From Tribonema minus (Eukaryota; Sar; Xanthophyceae; Tribonematales; Tribonemataceae), in the NCBI GenBank assembly GCA_017506865.1, contig JAFCMP010000101.1, forward strand, positions 1 through 64,000: a stretch of 64,000 nt of DNA, written 5' to 3'. A program made the translations under genes and the position numbers. Every line of letters starts with the position of its first letter. Position 1 is the stretch's first letter. A model generated the notes under the pieces. The model was not told the origin of the DNA and ran no database searches. It saw nothing but the letters and a program-made list of their open reading frames with translations. Of the stretch, positions 9,915-22,400 are shown piece by piece.

Positions 9915-11402
9915 TTACTCCGGGCATCCATGCACGCGCACCCACTCCAGCATCTCTTGATCCCAGCACCGCGCGACGTAGCGGCTGGTGCGACTGTCCC
10001 AGGGACACCCGTTTGTGTGTGCCCACTGCAGCACCTCGAGATGACCTTGCTCCGCAGCCTCGGCACAGGTATCCTCGTCCCACGGACATCCGTGTTCGCG
10101 GGCCCACTGCAGCATCTCCAGGTTGCCGCTGCGGGCAGCGCCACTGCAGGTGCGGCTGTCCCAGGGGCACCCGTTTGCGCGTGCCCACTGCAGCACCTCG
10201 AGATCCCCGCTAGTGGCAGCGCCGTGGCAGGTGTCCTCGTCCCACGGGCACCCGTTGGCGTGCAGCCACTGCAGCAGCTCGAGGTTGTTGCAATAGGCAG
10301 CGCTAGAGCAAGCCTCCATGTCCGATGGGCACCCATTGGCAAGCGCCCACTGCAGAATGTGCAGGTGCCCGCCCGCTGCAGCAGCGCTGCAGGTGCGGCT
10401 ATCCCAGGGGCACCCGTTAGCGCGTGCCCACTGCAGCACCTCGAGTTCTCCGCCATAGGCGGCGCCGCGGCAGGTGTCATCGTCCCACGGGCACCCATTG
10501 GCATGCAGCCACTGCAGCACCTCGAGATGTCCACGCTGCGCTGCGCTGGAGCAAGTCCGCTCGTCCCATGGGCACCCATTGGAAGGTGCCCACTGCAGGA
10601 TGTGCTGATGCCCGCCTGCTGCAGCAGCGCTGCAAATGCTGTCGCTCCCTGGGCACCCGTTTGCGTGTGCCCAATGCAGCACCTCGAGATATCCATGCTG
10701 CGCGGCGCTGACGCAGGTGTGCTTGTTCCATGGGCAGCCATTGGCTCGCGCCCACTGCAAGAGCTCCAGGTGCCCGCAGCCCGCAGCGCTTGAGCATGTG
10801 GAAGTGTCCCAAGGGCAACCCTGGCCTCGCAGCCACTGCAGCACCTCTAGGTGCCCTCGGTCAGCTGCTACGGAACACTGATATGCTGTCAAAGGCACAT
10901 CGTATGTACTCTGGACCAAACGCAGGCCCGCGAGCTCGCCGCTACGTATGCAGGACTTGCAGGCCATCTCGGGCTGCAATTTTGCCTCGACGGCCCACGC
11001 AAGCAGCCTGGCGCTGGCGACAGCTTCCGCTGCCACGGTCAAGTGTCGCCGCTTAGCCTCGTGCATCTGCTCAATAATGCCATGAAAGCCACGACAGGCG
11101 CTCCGGACCATGAGCGATGGAGCCAGGAAGCCAAGGATTTGCGAACCTAGCGTGAGCACTGGATGCTCTGCTGCGCTGCTTGCCGTGCGCCTGGCCTTGC
11201 CATCAGGTGGCTCTACCATCTTTTCGATCTGCGTGGTGTCCTCAGCCAATAGGACAGTCGCGCGCATTGCGTTGCAGTTGAAGTTCCTGCTTGGAAGTAC
11301 AGCCGACGTTTTTGCAGTTGAAGTTCTCGCTTGAAGTACGTCATCACTGAGATCTAGAGTGAGTAGTAGCTGGTGGCGCGGGAGTTGGCGGGAGCGCATC
11401 AT
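9915..11402 (-). CDS. Ankyrin-like repeat protein of the NGCPWD type
   Basis: An intact single-exon frame of 495 codons starting at two consecutive ATGs. Residues ~1-90 are unassigned. Residues ~90-120 (VLTLGSQILGFLAPSLMVRS) are weakly F-box-like. From ~165 to the end there are 12 repeats of 27 residues with consensus GHLEVLQWARANGCPWD followed by a short T-C-A-A segment, a variant of the ankyrin helix-turn-helix that is very common in stramenopile algae. Such proteins are binding scaffolds; the partner is unknown. The repeats are similar enough at DNA level (81-bp unit) to suggest recent unequal duplication. No intron is seen, unlike the two large genes to the right. A retrogene origin or a naturally intron-poor family are both possible. 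Confidence 0.85.
   Translation of the reverse strand: MMRSRQLPRHQLLLTLDLSDDVLQARTSTAKTSAVLPSRNFNCNAMRATVLLAEDTTQIEKMVEPPDGKARRTASSAAEHPVLTLGSQILGFLAPSLMVRSACRGFHGIIEQMHEAKRRHLTVAAEAVASARLLAWAVEAKLQPEMACKSCIRSGELAGLRLVQSTYDVPLTAYQCSVAADRGHLEVLQWLRGQGCPWDTSTCSSAAGCGHLELLQWARANGCPWNKHTCVSAAQHGYLEVLHWAHANGCPGSDSICSAAAAGGHQHILQWAPSNGCPWDERTCSSAAQRGHLEVLQWLHANGCPWDDDTCRGAAYGGELEVLQWARANGCPWDSRTCSAAAAGGHLHILQWALANGCPSDMEACSSAAYCNNLELLQWLHANGCPWDEDTCHGAATSGDLEVLQWARANGCPWDSRTCSGAARSGNLEMLQWAREHGCPWDEDTCAEAAEQGHLEVLQWAHTNGCPWDSRTSRYVARCWDQEMLEWVRVHGCPE
9921..10895 (-). repeat. 81-bp tandem repeat array encoding ankyrin-like units
   Basis: Twelve 81-bp units. Several units match over most of their length, for example those coding RANGCPWDSRTC (twice) and HANGCPWD(D/E)DTC (twice). 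They alternate in a way that suggests duplication of multi-unit blocks. Confidence 0.85.
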
Positions 11403-13915
11403 GGCCTACACACGCGGAGCGTGACTGCTGGGCTGTGCTGCAGCGCCGGTGTCCAAGCTCCTAGGGCGCAGTGCAGACTTAGGCTGCGGCGTTGAAGCAA
11501 ACTGTTCGATTGCTAGCAACCCTCCCCCTTGGGCTATTCATTTATAAATATATACAAGTCCATAAGTGAATTGACCTCAGCCAATGTCCGGGCCCTTAAG
11601 ATTGTCCAGTGTAACACTGGCAGTCTCAGCTGCTGCTGCTGGCCTTACTAGCAGATTTCTGCAGCAGCCTGAGGCGCCGCGATTGACCATCATTATTCAC
11701 AACAGCGACATGAATATCTGCCAAGGGACTTGGGGAAGGCCGTGACGTAGGGTTTCACACGGTGATGAGAGGAGGGCAGGGGAGGGTCCGTGATGAATGT
11801 GTCAAGAGCTAACTAGCAATCTCGGCGACCACCGCGGCGCTGGGCGCCTGGCCTAGTCCAACAAACGGAGCTGACACTCGGGATCCAGCAGCCCAATCAT
11901 ATGACGTCGTTGCAACTCCGACAACTAGTGACAATAGCAGCGGGGCCAGAGGCGACGAGGCTACAGCAGCAGCAGCAGCAGCAGCAGTAGCGGCCGGGGG
12001 CGCATACGGGCTCGGCGCGGACACCAGCAAAGTGAATGGGAGCAACCGGCGCGAGGGCAAGCGGCGTGATGGCTCCCGCGCCCGCTGCGGTGACCGCCGA
12101 GGGCACTCAGCTGAAGCTGTTGCTAAGAGTGGCACTGGCAGGTGCTGGATGTGAGGTTTGGGTGGGCGACTTGGAGCAGCAGCGACAAGAGGATGAGTGG
12201 GAGAAGCTGCTTGTGTAGTCCGCAGGTTGATCGTTCAACGTAAGTGCGGTCGCGGCGCCATGTGCGAAACAGCGCAGTGGGTCATGCTCGGCAATAGAGA
12301 GCTCTAGGTGAAGTCGCTGTCGGCGTCGGCGCCGGAGCCGCCGCCCTTGTACGTCCGACGACCGTGAGTCACGAGCGGGCGCTGCGGCGGCCTCTGACAG
12401 ACATGACCACGTCCGCTACGTCAATGACGGTGGCTGCAGCTGCCATGGCACCGCTGCCACTGTTGCTGCCGCTGAGCTGGTGGGAGCTGGTGCAAGTCTA
12501 ACTGCTGTGCATGGGCGCGTTTGCGCCACTGTTGAGGTTGGGGTTTTTGTCAACTTGCCAACTTGAACTTGCTTTGAAGAATGAGACGTTGAGCCTGGTG
12601 TCTGCCGCGTGGAGGTACACATCCTGGCCATAATGCAGCCTCAGCGTTCTAAATTTGTCACACCGCTGCAATCTGCCTGGCCAGCAAGTAATTTTGTGGC
12701 AGCATTTGAATGAAGTTGAAAATTACCAATTTGTGGTATCATCGAAACTGTGGTGGCGACAGCTGGGCTAACACAATGACCAACTTGACAGTGTTGTACT
12801 GGTACCGAAATGCATTTTGTCATCAACACCTGGGCGCACAAGTACACGCATGATAGTGGGGACCGATCGGGGTTTGGGTGGGGTTTGTTGGGGTTGTGTT
12901 GGACTCTTCGTAGCAACAGCATTGATACCCTTAGCACCAGTGCCTGGTGCCCAGTGATCATTTTGCCTAGAGGCGTGATTCAGACGTGTCAGCATGGTCC
13001 TCAGTTCTGGGCGCTGTCAAAGGCGACCCAGGCCTGCATAAATCTTTTTCAAGACGGGACAAGTGTGGACAAGTGTGCCTCACGGCTGGGCAACCCTAAC
13101 TAGGGTTTGGTTTGGTTGTGGGGTGTTGGTGGTAGTGTGAAGAGGGGGAAGCCGGTTTGCGGTTGAGTCCCTCTTCGGAGAAGGAATGTTGCATTGAGTG
13201 CGCATCCAAAGAGAGGGCTTTTCGCGCCCCTTGCGAAGCGAAATTAATAAAAGAACACGCGACCCCATCGACTGCGTTTGCAATTGCAATTGCCAGCCAG
13301 CCGTTCTGTGTTGAGGCCTTGCTCATACCATCAGTCACACATGCAGTGCCGGGATTCCACTGAAACCTCATCAGATGTATACAAGTCTTTCAGTCCCGAA
13401 AGCTGCAAATCTGCAGCATGCTCTCCATTCACTTTAGGAGGCCACATGGACATGTGTTTGTCGGCAGAGCTACCTTGCAGCCTTGCCTTGGAAGCAGTAG
13501 GCAGGACACTCACCCCCCCCCCCCCCCCAGGGCACTGCAGTTCGTTACATGCAAGACGTGGTGATGGCCTGCCCGATACAGTACTGGCGGCACTGTGCGA
13601 GTACGCACACAGTCAGGATCGTATCTACCCTTTGGTCCCGATGGCGTCACGTGCCATGTCACCCTCAGAATGAACCTCCGGGTTGAAACTTCACCTTCCG
13701 ATATTCAGTTCTGTCCGAACTCCGTAGGAATGCTTCCGCTGCCTACGACGTGTGTGGCTAGATCACTCTCTCTCTCTCTCTGTAGCACGCCAGGGACAAG
13801 TGTAGCTCGCTCACACCACCACCCGAGCACTCCAACCTCGTCCGCTCAAAGCTGAAAGCTGGTCAGCCAAATCCGCGGATATCTACGTCAACGTGCACGC
13901 ACACAAGCGACGACG
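11403..13915. other. Intergenic region without a confident gene
   Basis: It contains a CAG trinucleotide run near 11963-11988, a pure C run near 13514-13528 and one copy of a dispersed repeat at 13099-13262. The short open frames here lack recognisable domains and supportive codon pattern. Confidence 0.4.
13099..13262 (+). repeat. Dispersed repeat, copy A (ends in TTTTCGCGCCCC...AATTAATAAAA)
   Basis: Shares long blocks with 52118-52300, such as TTGGTGGTAGTGTGAAG and the order of the following segments. Its end (CTTTTCGCGCCCC, then GCGAAGCGAAATTAATAAAA) is also shared with copies at 28270-28385, 28430-28530 and 59518-59610. The A/T-rich end with AATAAA suggests a SINE-like or other short interspersed element. 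Confidence 0.6.
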
Positions 13916-14128
13916 ATGCCGCTAGCCAGCGCAGGCCTCGTCTTCGCCGTGGCCACCACCATGATCGGCTGGAACCTGAAGAGCGTGCAGGAGGTTGACC
14001 CTGAGGACAAGAAGCGGCGGCTGCTGCGCAAGTTCGAGGAAGGCCGCTTCCGCCGCGTGGAGACGACGAGGCGGATCCTCACCAAGCAGCAAACGGAGGC
14101 GCAGCCAGCGCTGGTCCGTGCGCAGTAA
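13916..14128 (+). CDS. Small hypothetical protein with one N-terminal hydrophobic segment
   Basis: Seventy codons from an ATG. Residues 1-20 (MPLASAGLVFAVATTMIGWN) are hydrophobic and could be a membrane anchor or targeting segment. The rest is charged and rich in Arg, Lys and Glu (VDPEDKKRRLLRKFEEGRFR). GC-rich third positions (CTG, CGC, GAG, AAG) resemble the exons of the neighbouring genes, which is the main reason to call it. I do not recognise the family. It could be a small organelle-membrane protein, or an exon of a longer gene. Confidence 0.5.
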   Translation: MPLASAGLVFAVATTMIGWNLKSVQEVDPEDKKRRLLRKFEEGRFRRVETTRRILTKQQTEAQPALVRAQ

Positions 14129-16325
14129 GAGCTGTTTTTGAATCCCGTCGTGAATGTCACGGCGTGCCAGGAGGCATTTTTGCTAGCCCAGACTGTTTTT
14201 AAAAGTGCGTCGCGACAGCGGAGTTGTTGCTAGCAGTCGTCGACCGGTTGTCCAGTCATCGGGAAATTTTGTGTGTGTATGGTGTCGTGTGTCAGTTCTG
14301 TCTTATGTATCCTCCCCAGCCTTCTACGGAACCTCGAGCCTCAAGGCTGGCGCATCGCGCCGAGGATGCCCATGTATTTGTACACATTTGGGCGGCGTCA
14401 CGACGGTCGTTGCTCTCTTTGGCATGCAGTGCGGCACAGCCGCATTTCACCAAATACACGGATTTTGACCTCATCTCCTAGACCGGACACTGTACCTTGA
14501 TGCTCTGTTGCTCTGAAGCTTATTTGTTACTGATCAAGCGACTGCTTGCCGCATGTTTCATTTCCAATTGCCTGCACTCCTTCAGCATCCACGAACTTAT
14601 GTGCTGACAACAACCATTCATGTGAGTGGTCGCCAACCACTGTGGTATCAGACAAGAAAAAGTGTCCAAAATGCCTGCAATGATTTGCATGGGTTGTGGG
14701 TTGCGCTTGTACAGACTCTGCAGCACCTTCATCTATGACTCTTAAAATAAGAATTGATCGTTTCATTGGATGCTCAAAAGCGTATGCTCAAGCCGGCGTC
14801 ACGCATGGTGCGCCGCTCTCGTCCTGGTTGATATCACTAGTCATCTGCTGCAAAACACGTCGCTAAGGACAAGGTTCGTCAAGGCAAGTCCTGAGGCCCG
14901 TACCCTGGACCTGAAGAATGAAGCTGTCGAAGTATGACATGGGAGTACTTGAATGGCATTGTCAAACACTTTGCGGTGCACAGTAAAGCGCGCTTGGGTT
15001 TTTACACACGCGCTCATTCGCGTACGTATTCATTTGAGCACAATGGAATCCACGCCAACTTGGCGGTTAGAGCCAATGTTACGCTTGGTGGCCTCCGTAA
15101 ACAAAGCACAGGCGTTCAGACTTGCGCAAGCTGGAGCTGGTGTGTGGGATGAGACTGGAAAGGCTATGGTCTCTCCAAGGTATCGGTTCACTTCTTGCAT
15201 GTGACAGTACTGCTGTACAATTGCGTACGGGTCTGCATGTAATCAGGCTGCGCATGCAGTGAAGGCACCAAGTCAAGTCCTTCCGTGTGTAAGGTTGCCG
15301 CCCCAGCAAGCTGCAGGCCAAAGCCGGTGAATGAGTCAACCAAAACCACTGCCATAGTTCTGCGGTCACAACATGTGCCATCTGTGGCCACAGCACTGCG
15401 TGATGACGAGCATACTGGTAATTGTCCATACAGTTGAGGCTGCTTCTCCCATGTAGTTGTCCCATGCTGTTCCTGATGTTGCAGTCAGAGAACACTGCAG
15501 TCAACCACGACTGTCAGCTCACGACCCACATGCAGTGCAGTGCGCTATGCACAAGCCCCTTGCCACGCTCTGCAGACGTGGCCTGTTGAGCTTGCTCAAA
15601 ATGCTGTTAGACGCGACTACATGATGAACAGCGCTGCTCAGAACAACAAGCCCCTTGACAGGCCCTGACAATGCTTGCTGCTGCAGCTTCAAGCACCAGT
15701 TACACACGCAGTTGCTTGTGGTTTGTCATACATGCTGTAGTGTTCATTCAATACACCTGCAGTGGGCCCCTAAGTCCCCCCCCCCCACCACCACCCCCCC
15801 ACCCTCCCTTCGCTCAGGTACAGGTACTGTGTACATCGCTGGGGTGGGCCAATGCTGGCATTGCCAGCAAGGCGCTGTGGCGCTGTGGCGCATTGCAAAG
15901 CGATGTTTGCGCTGTGGCAACGGTCAAGTGCTGGTGCAACATGCACTTGTTTGGGTGCCACGCAACCGCGCCCTATCGCGTGTGCGCAGCGGCAGCTATG
16001 CAGCGTGTACGTGCTTCAGCAGAAATGTTCCTGCAGCATTGCGGGCCCTGTGGCTTTGACCAAACCTCGATTTCAGCCATCATCGGCTTTGGACGCGCGC
16101 GTGCAAGGCACGCTGCTGCGTGCACAGCAGCGGCAGCGCTCCACTGCCGTCGGCGCTGCCCGCGTGCGCGCTGCCTCCGCGCAGCGACATTCACAAACCG
16201 CTGAGCAATGATGGATGCGGCACAACGCATCACACACGCGCAGCGCATCACCATCACCAGTCACATCATTGTGGTGCCTCTCTGCCTACGCAGCTGCGCT
16301 TGGCGCTAGTGCGGTCGCCGCCAGC
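14129..16325. other. Intergenic region downstream of the Dicer-like gene; no confident gene
   Basis: Minus-strand open frames at 15079-15504 and 15188-15391 have protein-like stretches (ATDGTCCDRRTMAVVLVDSF) that might be a decayed transposase, but no family is recognisable. A C run lies at about 15777-15787. The end of the Dicer-like gene points into this region, so its 3' UTR must start here. Confidence 0.35.
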
Positions 16326-16493
16326 CTAGCCGCACAGCTCGGCGATGATGCTGCGCAGCGAGTGCTGCGTGCGCTGCGGCAGCACGCCGCTGCCGCTGGC
16401 GCCGGCAGGCAGCGCGTCATCATCGTCTTCATCCTCTGACTCTGAGCTCGCTGCGTCCTGGATGTCATCGTTTTGTGCGCCGCGCGCGTAGCC
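16326..16493 (-). CDS. DCL: Dicer-like exon 27: acidic C-terminal tail and stop
   Basis: After a CCCCCTAG acceptor, 55 codons with an acidic run (SSESEDEDDDD) and the end SLRSIIAELCG, then TAG. No double-stranded-RNA-binding domain follows RNase IIIb. Confidence 0.8.
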   Translation of the reverse strand, partial: GYARGAQNDDIQDAASSESEDEDDDDALPAGASGSGVLPQRTQHSLRSIIAELCG

Positions 16494-19400
16494 CTAGGGG
16501 GAACGGCAGAGCATGGGAGTTAGGGTTAGGGTTACTGAGCACTGGGGGGCATGCAATCACTGGCTCCTAGGAACATGAACATATATATACACTAGGGTGA
16601 GGTTTACTGGGCTCAACCACTGAATGCGCTGTGCAAGAGATCTGGCACAGGCGGTTCATGACATATCACGCAAGGGCCAGCAAATGCAGGAGACTGATCC
16701 AGTGTCTACGCGTGCACGTCAAGCAGGACCAGGATAGCGCGGCTCACTACTGTCAAAACCGGCTTCCATTGTATGACCAGAACAAGCGCAAATAATCATG
16801 CATGCGTGCTCTTAGCAGTGGGCTAGACGATGCAGCAAATTCCGCATCCAACATCTTCCAAAAGTATATTTGATTACGTTGTCGATAAGCGCCTGATGTA
16901 CTTCAAGCAGTTGCCAGAAGATGCACTCACAGCTGCCCCGTGCCAAATCCCGCATTCATCATCCTTTGGAGTGTGTTATAGAAGCGTGTTACTAACAAGC
17001 GTACCTCAAGCAAATCCCCCATCCATGTACATAGACCATATCACCAAGGAGCGTACCTCAAGTAGGGGCCAGAAGATGCGGCTCACTGCCGCCATGTCGA
17101 ATCCCGCATCCATGTAGACCGCCGCCACGAGGGCCTCAAAGGCGTCGGCGAGCGCCTTGGGAGCGTCACGCGCTGTGCCCTCGCTGAGGTCCTTGAAGTA
17201 GCCCTCCACAACGCTTGCCATTGCGACGGAGCACCTGCGCTCAAAGCGTCCACCGTGTTGAGCGCAATTTTGATGGGATGTTAGAGGCCTCGAGCAGGGA
17301 CACGCACGAGCAGAACGCAATGCTGCAACTGGTCGAGCACTGTGCATTGAAATAGCCCCGAGGTGCGGATAGCAAAGAAAGCTGCCATCAGTAAACGCGT
17401 GGCAAACATCACTTTGTCAACTTTCAGCAAGTCAGCACTGTGCTCGAACAATGAGGTGGAATGTACTTCAAGTTGAGCTCCTGTCTGCTGTTGACTCACC
17501 TGAGGTGGTGCTGCAGGTTGAGCTTGCGCGTGCCAACGGATGCTAGTGCCGAATTGCACACGCACGCAGCGACCTTCTTCGTGATGATGAACGGCGTCGT
17601 GGTGCCGTACTCCTGCAACGGACAGATTGAGAAAAGTGTTGGGGGGTTCATTCTCGTCACCAATCAATGCTGTGCAGGAGCATTGCATAGGTGCTGGGCC
17701 AAAGCTTCAACGGATGTATGCACCGACCGCATTGCAAATGTGAAACTGCAAGTTGAGATTAGTATGGCATGGTCGCAAAGCACAGCCGGCAGCAGTGCTC
17801 GCCAGTTTGTGGGATGCAGAGAGGGCAAGGTGCATACAGGGCCTGCCGCGCAGTGCAATTGATCGTGCAGCAAGTTCGGAGTACTATCACACTTGAAGTT
17901 GCGAGTGCGTGAGGCCACTTGGCAGCCATCGCTTGCGGCCGTGTTCCCATACCGGTGTCCCGTACGCGGTACATGCGAATCCGCCTGGGTGGGTATGCTA
18001 GCTTGGGTTAGGGTTCAGGTGAGGTTGGGATTAGGGTTAACAGGTACGAAAGGCACAACTATTGTGTGGACCTGTACAACAGCGGCTGAGATTAGGCGAG
18101 GGTAAAGCGTAAGCTGTAAAGCGTATGATGATCACAGCATCTGTACATGAGCTTGTAGCACTATCAGTAGTGACATTCACTGAGCATTAGAGCGCTCAGC
18201 TCTTCACGCAGGAAGAGCGTGGCGGTGATGAGGTCAACACTGACTCAACCCGTAAGATGAAGTATCTGTCGCTACACATCCACACTGACACACCAAGGGA
18301 AGTACATGCCTTGAAGCAGCACATCATAATTGTTGGAACTCCGACCGCTCACCTCTTCGTGCAGGAAGAGCTTGGCGGTGGTGAGGTACGACAGAAGCGC
18401 GTCGCCCAGTAGCTCGAGACGCTGGTAGTCGCGCGCCTGCAGCAGCGCTCACGTGGCATCAGCAGCAGCAGCAGCGCTCAGCCAGTGCGCATGAAGGCAG
18501 TGCTCAGGATGGCATCAGCTCATGACGTCATTGCTCAGGCAGCACAAAGAAGCAGAGGCTCAGGCTGCAGCAGCGCGCAGGTGGCATCAGCAGCGCTCAG
18601 CCAGTGCGCGATGTCAGTGCTCAAAAAAGCAGTGCTCAGCCAGCGCATGACGTCAGTGCTCGACATGGCATCAGCAGCAGCTCGACCAGCTCATGTAGTC
18701 AAGTGGCATCAGCGCTCAAAGTCAGCTCATGAAGTCAGTGCTTGGGTGGCACCAGCATCAGCGCTCAGCCAGTTCACACGACGTCAGTGCTCAGTCAGCG
18801 CATATACAGCATACACACATACATGCATACCGGAATAGAGCCGCCATCGCTCGTGGGCCAGGTGCGGCCCTGCTCGCCAGCTGTGCTCGACGCGTGCGTA
18901 ACCGCCTGCAGAGGCAGCCACTTGTTGGTGAACGTGTAGCCCAGGCTGCGCTCCAGACTGTGCAGCGACTGCACCGTCGCCGCCGCCGGTTCTGTGCCTG
19001 TTACAGAAAGGCGTCGGCAAGATGATGTGAGCATTGAGGTTTTGCCGCCGTCGTCCTGACAAACTTCACTTCCAAATTGAACTTAAACCCGTCGCCGCCG
19101 CCGCGGGCTCCGTGCCTGTTACACGAGACGGCAGCACAACATGTGTGAGCCTTAAGGTTTTCTGCTGTGTCCTTGAGACCAACTTCACTTCTGAATTGAA
19201 GTCAGAACATGAGTCGCAGACAGGTTCCGGGCCTGTTCCACAAGGCGGCGGCAAGAAGTGTGAGCAAGTCAGTAATGATGTTGCTGTGCCGGGGACGCGC
19301 CATCGCTTTTTGAGTATATGCAGCGCTCACTTCGTACACTGCACTTGCAGAGTTTCCTGGTAAGCTACCAGAGCAGACTGAGCATTATCGAACGCACATG

Positions 19401-22400
19401 CGTGTGCGTAATCCGTTGAGAGGCAATGCTGCAGGCTGCCTCTGTCACCAACGCGGACCCTGATGCCCCTTAGCAAAACTGCAAGCACCAGAGCACCCCC
19501 CTCCCCCTCTACCGGGCCCTTTCCTTTGAAACGCCAACAGGTGTGCAAAGATTCAGATCCGCTGGCCCGGGGGGAGGGCGTTACTCACGCATTTGCGGTA
19601 CCAGCCTTTGCAACTGATACCAGTGATCTCTCTCTCGCCCCCCCACTGTTACCAGTATTCTCTCTCTCGCCCCCCCCACCGTCTACACCTCAAAACTGCT
19701 CCTGCTCTCGTGAGTACATGCAAGCCACAGGCACAGCCCCCCGGAAACCCCTCTGCGCCAGCGCTCAGCGCCGCCGACCTACCTACGCATACATACATAC
19801 ATACATTCATACATACCTATGAACTCCACGTCAAAGAAGGACCCCGGCGGCAGGCTCTGCAGCTGCGCCACCAGCTCCCCCCCGCCCCCCAGCCCCCACC
19901 CCCGCAGCCCCGTCGTGACCGCCTTCGCGACCGCCTGCTCCAGGGTCAGCGCGCTGATCGCTGCCCCCGTTTCGGGCGTGACGTAGTTGCTCAGCGTGGG
20001 CAGACCCACGAAGCGGAGCATGGCTTGGGGGGCCGCTTCACCCCCCAGGATGAGGCAGCAGCCGAGGATGGCCTCCACGCAGTCGGCGGGGGTCTTCCAG
20101 CCCACCTGGTTGACAGGTGAGTAAGTTGAGAGAGGGGAAGGGGGGGGGCAGTTGTATGTGTGGGTGGGGAGGTGATGAGAGGGGGGGGAGTTTAGGGGGA
20201 GGGGGGAGGGTAGATGGATAGGTTTGGAGGGTGGGGGTATGTGTTTGTGAGGGGGATGAGTTGTCCGCTGTTGTTGAGCATGTCAGCTGCATTGAAACTG
20301 CTGAGTAATCAGCATATTGTCTACAATCCAGCTGAGTAATAAACAAATTCCTGTGTAGAAGCAAGGCAGCGGGGAAAAGGGGGGGGGGGGGGAGTTGTTG
20401 TTTTGTAAGGTCCCTTGCGGCTGCCAATAATGTCTGCTGCTTCTATGGTAGAACGTTGAGCAACACGCATGCCCTCAGGGCTCAACGAAGCAGCGGTAGG
20501 GCGCAATCTGTGCAGTCAGCAGAGGTCTCCATCCCCCGTCTGGAGTGGTGTAGGGGTGAGGGCGGGGAAGGCAGGGGATGGCTGTGAAGCGACTTCAGCA
20601 GTTGGGCAAGTGCACACCGGCACACAGATGATGCAAAAACGGGATTCGTTTTGCATCGCGCGAAAACGGTACCTAACCGTTGATCAGCCTTCACGGCGGG
20701 TATCGAGATCTGTGGCCCTCACTCGGGATTCCCCCCCCCCCCCTCGCCGTTTGCTAAATGAACGGCACTCTGAAGGACAGGTGCTGAGAGACCTGATGCC
20801 TGCATACCCTTGCTACATACCCCATGTGCGCAAGGGCAGCAATGCTCAGCTCCATACGTCCTCACTTGATCGTCTGCATCAAGTCAACATCGATGGTGAG
20901 CTGTGCGGGAGGTGCAACATGCTGGAGCGTCACACTCTACGAGCCTGTGCCAGCGTGTACACACGCTTCAACTTGAAGTGGGACCCACCTGCGGGCCTGG
21001 CGACGGCGGCGCCATGAGGGCCGGCATCCAGTGCTCCAGGAACGGTCTTCCGAGCATCGATCTGCAGAATGGAACAGTTCATGGTGAGGCAAAGCAACCA
21101 TTGGGTGCATGTATTGAAACGCCGCAAAAAACACCTTCTGTCGGATTGAAATGCAGGGGGCTGCTATTTTGAGCCATGGCGCAGCAGGCGACGTCGCAGA
21201 CAGAAACACTTTGTCTGATCGACCTCGGGGGGGTAAGGCAGCACCAGCGTACCCTGTGTTGAAGCAGCGGCGCAAAGGCTAGCCCAGCACAGCAATCGGG
21301 CTGGCAAGAGCATGCTGGTGCGTGGCTGGAAATGCGGCCCAGTGCCATGCGTGTGTGGCTTCGGACAGCATCCACCTTGCAGTGTAGTTGCATGGTGAAA
21401 CTTTGATGAAGTTTAGGTTTGACAAGTGTTATGTGCTCGCCTTCAACACCAGCTTCAATCTCACAGCATCTGCAGCTGCTTGATGCCTACACACTGCGGG
21501 TGCTCAAAAGCATGTGTGGCCTTGGAAACTCAACCACTGATGCATTCATTCACGTGTGGCTTGTGCATTGGGTATGCTTCTGTGACGTGTGCAAGTGGCG
21601 CAACTGCTTGCTGATAGCGCTTGCGACATCGGTGCATACAGCCCTCTAACCCTAAACCTAACTTTAACAAGGTTTGCGCAAGAGGCAGCACGTTATTTCT
21701 CACTCTAACGCTACTCCTAACCCTGAGCGCACAGAACTCAGGTACATCCCAAGCATGAAAAATGGCATACACCATGCACTTAGGGTTAGGGTTAGAGCGC
21801 CAACACCCCACCCCGCTTGTGCTTTGCCCCTACAACCCTCATCCTAAGCCAGTCCTCAACCGCTATGTGAAATGTTACTCAACTTCAAAATGTCATGCCC
21901 TCCTCCCCTGAGGGGAGAATTGCTCCGTTCACAACGGCCGACTCATCAACTGGCGGTAACACAAAAGGCATCAGAACCTAGATATATGGATACGGCACGC
22001 AGCAGGCAGCACGGCGACGATATGGGATGAGCGTCATCTTCAAGGAAAACTTCAAATTGACGCCGCATACCTGAGAGGGTGCATGTAGCTGACCAGGTCG
22101 CATTTGACAGCCTCCTTGGTGAGGCGCGCGTTGCACACCAGATTGGACCTGAACTCCGAGATGAGACCCTCCTCTTGAAGAATGGGCTGTGAAGTTTCAG
22201 CGACACATGCAGATATATCAAGTAAGCAGTGTCCGGCTGGTGTGTGCCTGTAGTTTGAAGTTGGAAACCAGGTTAAACCTGAACTCCGAGATGAGACCCC
22301 CTCCTCTTCAAGTATGGGCTGTGAAGTTTAGTGAAAAGAAGATAGTGCGGTAATGGCAGATGTGATCTGAGTTTCGACATGAGACTCTCTTCTTGAAGTA

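Noticed and set aside
9930-10793. 287-codon plus-strand frame with internal repeats
   Set aside because: Antisense shadow of the ankyrin-like array; the repeats follow from the 81-bp unit.
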